A stretch of DNA of 64,000 bases from Ampelocalamus luodianensis. Taxonomy: Eukaryota > Streptophyta > Magnoliopsida > Poales > Poaceae. Shown here in pieces: positions 57,742 to 64,000 of this stretch. The translations under genes were made by a program, and so were the position numbers. The stretch lies in assembly GCA_036346255.1 (NCBI GenBank), contig CM070623.1, forward strand, positions 24,000,875 through 24,064,874, in the 5' to 3' direction. Every line of letters starts with the position of its first letter. The stretch's first letter is position 1. The notes beneath the pieces were generated by a model. That model did no database searches and was not told where the DNA came from. It saw nothing but the letters and a program-made list of their open reading frames with translations.

Positions 57742-59967
57742 TGTAACACCCCAGCTCGTCATGAGCCTGGAATGCTACTAAACAAACTCTAGTAACTCTA
57801 AAGTAGACAATCCTAATAAATTTCGGCAGAACCTCCCTTGTAAAGTTAATTACACGGAGGTTCCAACACACAGTTTAATCAAATAATAATTAAAACTTTC
57901 ATCCAAAGACATCAAAAGATAGACAATGATATGCTAGGAATCCAACAAAACTAGAGAGTCATGAAGAACCACTACTCATCATTATTACATCAATCCATTG
58001 CAAAAGACATAATGTAGTATTCTAAAATCAACTTCGTTCTGAAGAACATTCAACTTTATTTAGTTCATGTGGTGTGTGAGTGACTAGCGTCTACTTCCCC
58101 ATGCATGTCATTCTTGGCTCGGGTACCTAAAACAACAATAAAAGCAAGAGTGAGTCCACAGACTCAGCAAGTACATGACGAAACTATAACATCAACATAC
58201 ATATAAATAAGATCAACATCAAACATCTCATATGCAAATGCAATGCTCAAGGAACCTTTAACTTTAACTTTCTGTGTGTATTACACCGGTAATGCGCAGT
58301 ATCGCATCGCCGCAAGATACCCCATGCTCGTGGCGCGCGCACAGGGACCAATTGCCCGTTACTCCGCAAGTAACGGGGGCCTCAAGCCCACACTCCACGA
58401 GTGAGGGGATCTCGGGCCCGTCACATTCATGACGGGAATCTCAAAGGAAAACACACTTGGTCACCACATGACCAAGCCTCAATATGATTTCAATATGCAC
58501 ATGCTCTTCATTTAATCATCATCAAATTACCAAAAGACAACAACACTTAACCATAGTAAATCATGAGCATCATTTGAGCAATAACCATACTTAAGCATTC
58601 ATCAAGTATACCATCTTGCTATGCAACCATATATCAAATAACACACAATATAGCCAATCATCCAAACAACAATGCACTTGCCTCAACCGTGCGAAGGTGG
58701 ATGTCGGGAATAAGGTACTGCTCCCGGAGCCAAACCCACACCTGGACATACAATTGAGACAAGCTAAGGCTACCATAGAGGTCTAAAAACAAAACCATAA
58801 ACACAAAATGAGTACATCGTCCACTAAACGCAATCCCCAATTCTAATGCTGGCTGTCAGATTTCTTTTCCAGAGAACAGCCCCCTTCGAAAAAACATAAC
58901 TAAATGTACATAAATCCAAATGGAGTGATCTTGGACAATCTGAAAAGGTTATTGAATTCCCCTTCTAAACCTAGTTGGTGAGGTTCTCTGATTCGGCCAT
59001 CCACTAGTCCTACCAATCCATTCAATCAGAGTAAACATTTCACGTCGGTTTTCTGGACAGCGACAAAGAAACTACCATAACTTTCTCTACGTTCGTCCGA
59101 ATTTAGTGATCTTTAGTTTTCCTGAAAGCTAAGAGGATTAGCCTCGTTTTTCGTTATGGTGAGACTCTCTGAAAATCCCTCTAACTACGGGATTAAATCA
59201 GGTTAAACCAAACTGTCTGTTCATCTTCCTCCCAGAAACACAGTCACACCACTAAATTCATAACTATTGCTACCGAAGTCGGAATGACCTGATTCTTGTC
59301 GGAAACAAAAGATAACTGCGATATCTACGACTTTCTAGGAGATGCCCAGACCCAATTCTGCATTTAACCTACCCAAAAACGTCGATCTTTACCACTGCAG
59401 AACACCGATCTATTGACAACCGAAAATAAAACAACTAGAAATCGACCCAAAGCAATGAACGACGTGTTACCCTTGCCGAAACGAGGAAGGCACGCTGCGA
59501 GGTGACGTCCACCATGAACTCCCGATCACGATCCCTTCTTCTCCCCCTTCTTCCCTTCTCTTCTCTTCTCTTCTTGGCCGGCCAACCAAGGGGGCTCCTT
59601 CCTCCTTTCTTGGACCAGCAGCAATGGGGGCTTAGGGGAGGGGCTTACCTTGAGGGAGGGAGATGGGGCGCCCATGGGGAGGGGAATAGGGGTTTCGGCC
59701 AAGAAGGAGGGGAAGTGGCGGCTTGGGGGGGAAGGAAAGGAGGGGAGGTGGGGTTTCGGCTAGGGTTAGGGGAAAGAGACGGCTTGGGCTGGTTTGGGCC
59801 CTCTAGGGCGCCTCTCCCTCTCTCTCGGCTCACTCTAGACCATCCCCTAACAGCCCTAGCTTGGGCCGAAAGCCCAAGATCCCAAATCCCTTCGAAATTC
59901 CTGCATTTTTATTTTAATCTCCCTCTCCCGAACAAGTTTCTCTCCTATCGATAATCGGGGTATTACA
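57742..59967 (-). mobile_element. LARD C, 5' LTR
   Basis: The 2226-bp partner of 51220-53426, ending GGGGTATTACA. It is followed by CCATT (59968-59972), the second copy of the target duplication. Together they show that the 8.7-kb element landed in the integrase frame of the gypsy element. Confidence 0.93.
58290..58450 (-). repeat. Hairpin array in the LARD C 5' LTR
   Basis: Same array as 51770-51925. The first two hairpins are rearranged: here GTATC..GATAC and a GCGCGC-rich second unit at 58294-58350, while the rest is identical to the other LTR. Confidence 0.7.
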
Positions 59968-62900
59968 CCATTTTAGAGAACCTATCCACAACTACAAAAA
60001 CTGAATCCCTCCCCCTCTTAGTCCTAGGCAATCCTAAAACAAAGTCCATACTAATATCCTCCCAAGGTACACTAGGAACAGGAAGTGGGGTATATAAACC
60101 ATGTGGATTAAGTTTAGATTTCGCTTTGTGGCATGTCACACATCGTTGTACAAACCTTTCAACATCACGCCTCATTTTAGGCCAATAAAAGTGATCGCTC
60201 AGCATCATGAAGGTCTTTTCTCTCCCAAAGTGTCCCATCAATCCACCTATATGAGATTCCTGCAGTAAAAGCAAACGTACAGACAAATCTGGAACACATA
60301 ATTTGTTAGCACGAAATAAGAACCCATCATGAATATGAAACTTGTCCCATCCTTTTCCATCTTTGCATTTAGAATATGGTTCTCAAAATTCATGGTTAGA
60401 AGCATATAAATCTTTCAAACTCTCTAATCCGGGTACCTTTACTTCCAATTAAGTTAAAAGCACATGTTTTCTAAATAAAGCGTCAGCTACCACATTCTCT
60501 TTTCCTTTTTTGTACTTAACAACATATGGGAAAGTTTCAATGAATTCTACCCACTTAGCATGTCTACGGTTTAGTTTAGCTTGGCTTTTCAAATATTTCA
60601 AAGCTTCGTGATCAGAATGGATAACAAATTCTCTAGGCCAAAGATAATGTTGCCAAGTTTCGAGCACACATACCAAAGCATACAATTCCTTATCATACAC
60701 AGGATAATTCAATTGAGCACCTCCTAGTTTCTCACTAAAGTATGCTACAGGTTTCCCTTCTTGCATCAAAACACCACCAATACCTATTCCATTAGCATCA
60801 CACTCAATTTCAAAAGTCTTAGTGAAATTAGGCAAAACAAGCAATGGTGCTTCAATTAAACGTTTCTTTAGTTCTTGAAAGGATTTTTCTTGTGGTGCAC
60901 CCCATTCAAACACAACACCTTTTTTAGTTAACTCATTTAATGTGGCAGCAATGGTACTGAAATCTTTAACAAAACGGTGATAAAAACTAGCAAGACCATG
61001 AAAGCTTCTAATTTGACTAACATTCACAGGGGTAGGCCAATTCTTAATTGCTTCAGTTTTAGATTCATCTACCTCAATACCTTGTCCAGAAACAACATAG
61101 CCTAAGAACACAACTTTATTAGTACAAAAAGTGCATTTATCAAGATTAGCATACAGTTTCTCATTCCTAAGCACTTCTAGCACTTGTCTAGTATGATCAA
61201 TGTGCTCATCCATCGTTTTGCTATAGATCAAAATGTCATCAAAGTATACCACAACAAATTTACCAATGAATGTTCTTAAAACATGATTCATCAATCGCAT
61301 GAATGTACTAGGTGCATTAGATAAACCAAAAGGCATAACTAACCACTCATACAATCCAAATTTAGTCTTAAAAGCAGTCTTCCATTCATCACCAAATTTC
61401 ATCCTAATTTGATGGTATCCACTCCTCAAATCAATTTTAGAGAATATAATAGCACCACTAAGGTCATCTAGCATACCATCTAACCTAGGAATAGGATGAC
61501 GATATCTAACAGTGATATTATTAATGGCCCGACAATCAATACACATTCTCCATGTACCATCTTTCTTAGGAACAAGAATTACAGGAACAACACAAGGACT
61601 AAGACTTTCGCATACATACCCTTTCTCAAGTAGCCCTTGCACTTGGCGCGGAATTTCTTTGGTCTCCTCTGGATTGGTACGATATGGTGGACGGTTTGGA
61701 AGTGATGCGCCGGGAACTAGATCAATTTGATGCTCTATTCCGCGCAATGGGGGTAGTCCCGCTGGTATCTCCTCCGGAAATACATCCTCAAATGCCTGCA
61801 AAAGAGAGGAAACACCACTAGGAAGAGAGGTTAAGTCGTTAGTTGAAAGCAAAATAGTTGCATCTTTGTACACAAGCACAAAGTGCATCTTTGATGGGTT
61901 ATTGCTCACATCTCTCAAATCTGATTTTGTCGCTAACATAACCAACCCTCCCTCACTCTTACTTTTTCCTCTCATATTTGGCTTGTGGCTCTCACTCACC
62001 GATGTGTGGAAATCACTCTTTTCTTTCTTTTTACTCTCATTTTCAGCAAGCTTCTTTTGTTGAAATTCAGCATATATTTGACTAGGAGTCATTGGATTAA
62101 GCTCCTTTGTCTTCCCCTTCCACTTAAAAGCATATCTATTGGAATGGCCATCATGTTGCACACTTCTATCATATTGCCATGGCCTTCCCAACAGCAGATG
62201 ACACACAGTCATAGGCACCACATCACACTCAACGGTGTCCTCATAATCACCAATCTTGAAAGTAACATGCACCACATACTGAACCTTCACATCCCCACAT
62301 TCGCTAAACCATTGCACATGATATGGACGTGGATGTTTCAGCTTCTTTAAACCAAGCTTCTCACATAATTCAACACTAGCCAAGTTATGACAACTACCTC
62401 CATCAATAATGAGTTTGATTACCTTGTTGTTTACCTTGGCTTGTGTTTGAAACAAGTTAAATCGCTGCGGATGTGCATCTCCTTCTTGTGCAAGCATACT
62501 TAAATTTTTAGTGACTACTAGTGCCTCTCCCATTTCATAACTCAACACATCAATCTCATCATCGTCATCGGATGCATTTTCATGACTGGGCTCAACCTCA
62601 TCTTCACTTGCGGATTCAAACTCTCCATCTTCTGTCACAAGCATAACTCGGTTGTTAGGACACTCCCTAGCTATGTGCCCATGCCCCAAACACTTGAAGC
62701 ATTGAATTTCTCTACTATTTGTTGTAGCATTAATTGAAGATGTAGGGGATGGAGCCACCTTCTTCTCACTTGATGTAGGTGCTGATTTTGTAATCGAGGA
62801 AGAACGAGCAATAGTATGTGAACTAGTACTAGCTGAAGGTGTACCTCGTCCCAAACTGAAGCGTGCTTTGGTGGCATTAGATGAGGATGATGGAGCTTTC

Positions 62901-63901
62901 AAGTTGAAAGATGTTGTCCTTGGTGCTGGTTTCATATCTTCTACCAACTGCTTCTCCACCTTTGTAGCTTGATGCACCAAATCAACAACAGTATTGTAGA
63001 GCTGATATTGCACTATGCGTTTAATGTTTTTATTTAGGCCAAACAGGAAACGTGCAAGTGTTTGCTCTTCATCTTCGTGCATATGTGCTCTAATCATAGC
63101 TTGCTCCATCTCCTTGTAGTATTCCTCCACCGAACGACCTCCCTGCCTCAAATTCTGCAACTTATCAAAAAGATCACGTTTATAAGTGGTAGGAACAAAA
63201 CGTGCTCTTAGCTCTTGCTTCATTTCAGCCCATGATGCAATTGGAGGCTCTCCATTGTCTTCTCTTTGGTTCAACACTTGCTCCTACCAAATCAACGCAT
63301 AACCATCAAACTCAAGTGATGTCATGTGTAGCTTCTTCTCTTCTGAATAATTGTGCATCCGGAATATCTTCTCTACCTTGAGCTCCCATGTGAGATATGC
63401 ATCTGGATCGGAAGCGCCTTCAAATTTGGGAATATTGAACTTGAGCTTCCCAAATTTTTCCTCCACGTGTTGCTCATCATGACGACGGCCATGGCGTTGA
63501 TAGTTATCATTGCGGTGTAACCAAACGTCGTCGCCAAAGTCCTCAATGTGGGTAGCGCCACCGCGTCCACGGCCACGCCCACGCCCACAGCCTCTCCCTT
63601 GGCCATGGTCAGCACCCAAAACACCTCCCCCACGCCCGGGAAGGGGTGGACGAACCACGTTGGCAGCGACTCGACCCGCTTGAGCTTCTCTAGCGAATCG
63701 TGCATCCCTCTCCTCATTAGTCTCATCAAGCTCAATGCCTTCTTCAGGGACACCAACTGGACCCCGCTCTTTGCGAAGCTCCTCTAGTATCTCTCTCCTC
63801 AAGACACTCATGTTGTCATTCAACTGAGTGTTAAAATCATTTGTGAGCTTCTCAAGGTCGACTTGTGTAACATAGGCTGGTTCTCCTTCTTTCCCTGCCA
63901 T
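59968..63901 (-). pseudogene. Ty3/gypsy gag-pol polyprotein (gag, PR, RT, RNase H, integrase N-half)
   Basis: The probable start is the ATG at 63901-63899 (MAGKEGEPAYVTQ). Gag covers 63901 to about 62700 and ends in a CCHC knuckle CFKCLGHGHIAREC (near 62690). The protease motif IDGGSCHN lies near 62400. RT spans about 61750-61150 with IDLRSGYHQIRM and the catalytic YFDDIL (about 61235). RNase H has ECDANGIGIGG and HSDHEALKYL (about 60815-60600). The integrase zinc region GHFGREKTFMMLSDHFYWPK with CVTCHKAK and the first Asp (SMDFVLGLP) runs to 59968. Three in-frame stops break one otherwise continuous frame: TAG at 63284-63286 (a Trp site), TAA at 60449-60451 and a TGA near 60380. Single polyprotein and motif style suggest a chromovirus-type lineage (possibly CRM- or Reina-like). 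Confidence 0.9.
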
Positions 63902-64000
63902 GGTTAGTGCAAACAAAGAAAAACTATATATGTGGATGTGGAAGTTTTTATTTGTGGAAATCACTCAACCTCATCTTCTCTTACCGACCGAAGTTCTTAT
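63902..64000 (-). mobile_element. Gypsy 5' leader, cut by the window edge
   Basis: Non-coding leader before the gag start; the PBS and 5' LTR should lie just beyond position 64000. Confidence 0.5.

Overview
This is plant nuclear DNA, most likely from a grass (Poaceae). The exons translate to plant versions of ORC6, a subgroup IVb bHLH factor, a PPR protein and 40S ribosomal protein S9 (uS4). The introns have GT/AG borders, and the host genes are islands in a dense nest of LTR retrotransposons, LINEs and DNA transposons. The species cannot be fixed from sequence alone. Most long open frames are transposon remnants, and the few host genes are short-exon genes.

Layout. 1-7393: a minus-strand, apparently non-coding LTR retroelement (LARD A), whose left LTR runs off the window. 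7394-11450: remains of a second LTR-type element with a decayed multi-exon coiled-coil ORF, a hairpin minisatellite, an AT microsatellite, a three-unit repeat and the 3' end of a gypsy element. 11800-13618: the last six exons of ORC6. 13733-16540: a local tandem duplication, then an inverted duplication with a hAT-type element next to one arm. 16805-18799: an apparently intact four-exon bHLH gene. 19132-20507: a broken PPR gene on the minus strand. 20841-21214: a MULE-like palindromic element. 21296-48895: an RPS9 gene whose last intron is about 26.3 kb. 49429-64000: a minus-strand gypsy element whose integrase is split by LARD C (51220-59967).

The RPS9 intron holds a direct duplication (copy A 22630-24575; copy B 28057-28146 plus 47385-about 48480), each copy with its own version of a foldback MULE. 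A copia element (24576-28056) sits exactly at the junction of the copies. LARD B (28147-47384) lies inside copy B. LARD B itself carries a solo LTR (34573-37773, with a gypsy 3'-end fragment inside it) and a 7.2-kb L1-type LINE (39851-47012) in its right LTR. Target-site duplications read directly from the sequence support this nesting order.

The most interesting signal is the LARD family. Three copies with clearly different sequence keep nearly the same plan: LTRs of about 2.2 kb, a non-coding interior of about 4.3 kb (4356, 4315 and 4315 bp after removing nested insertions) and an initiator-Met PBS. In A and C a palindrome lies just inside the PBS. The LTRs carry an ordered array of short hairpins whose stems change in a compensatory way between copies. 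This suggests a structured RNA or DNA function in elements that encode no obvious protein. The RPS9 copy has a frame-breaking 4-base loss and a shifted acidic tail, so it is annotated as a probable pseudogene unless these are sequence errors.
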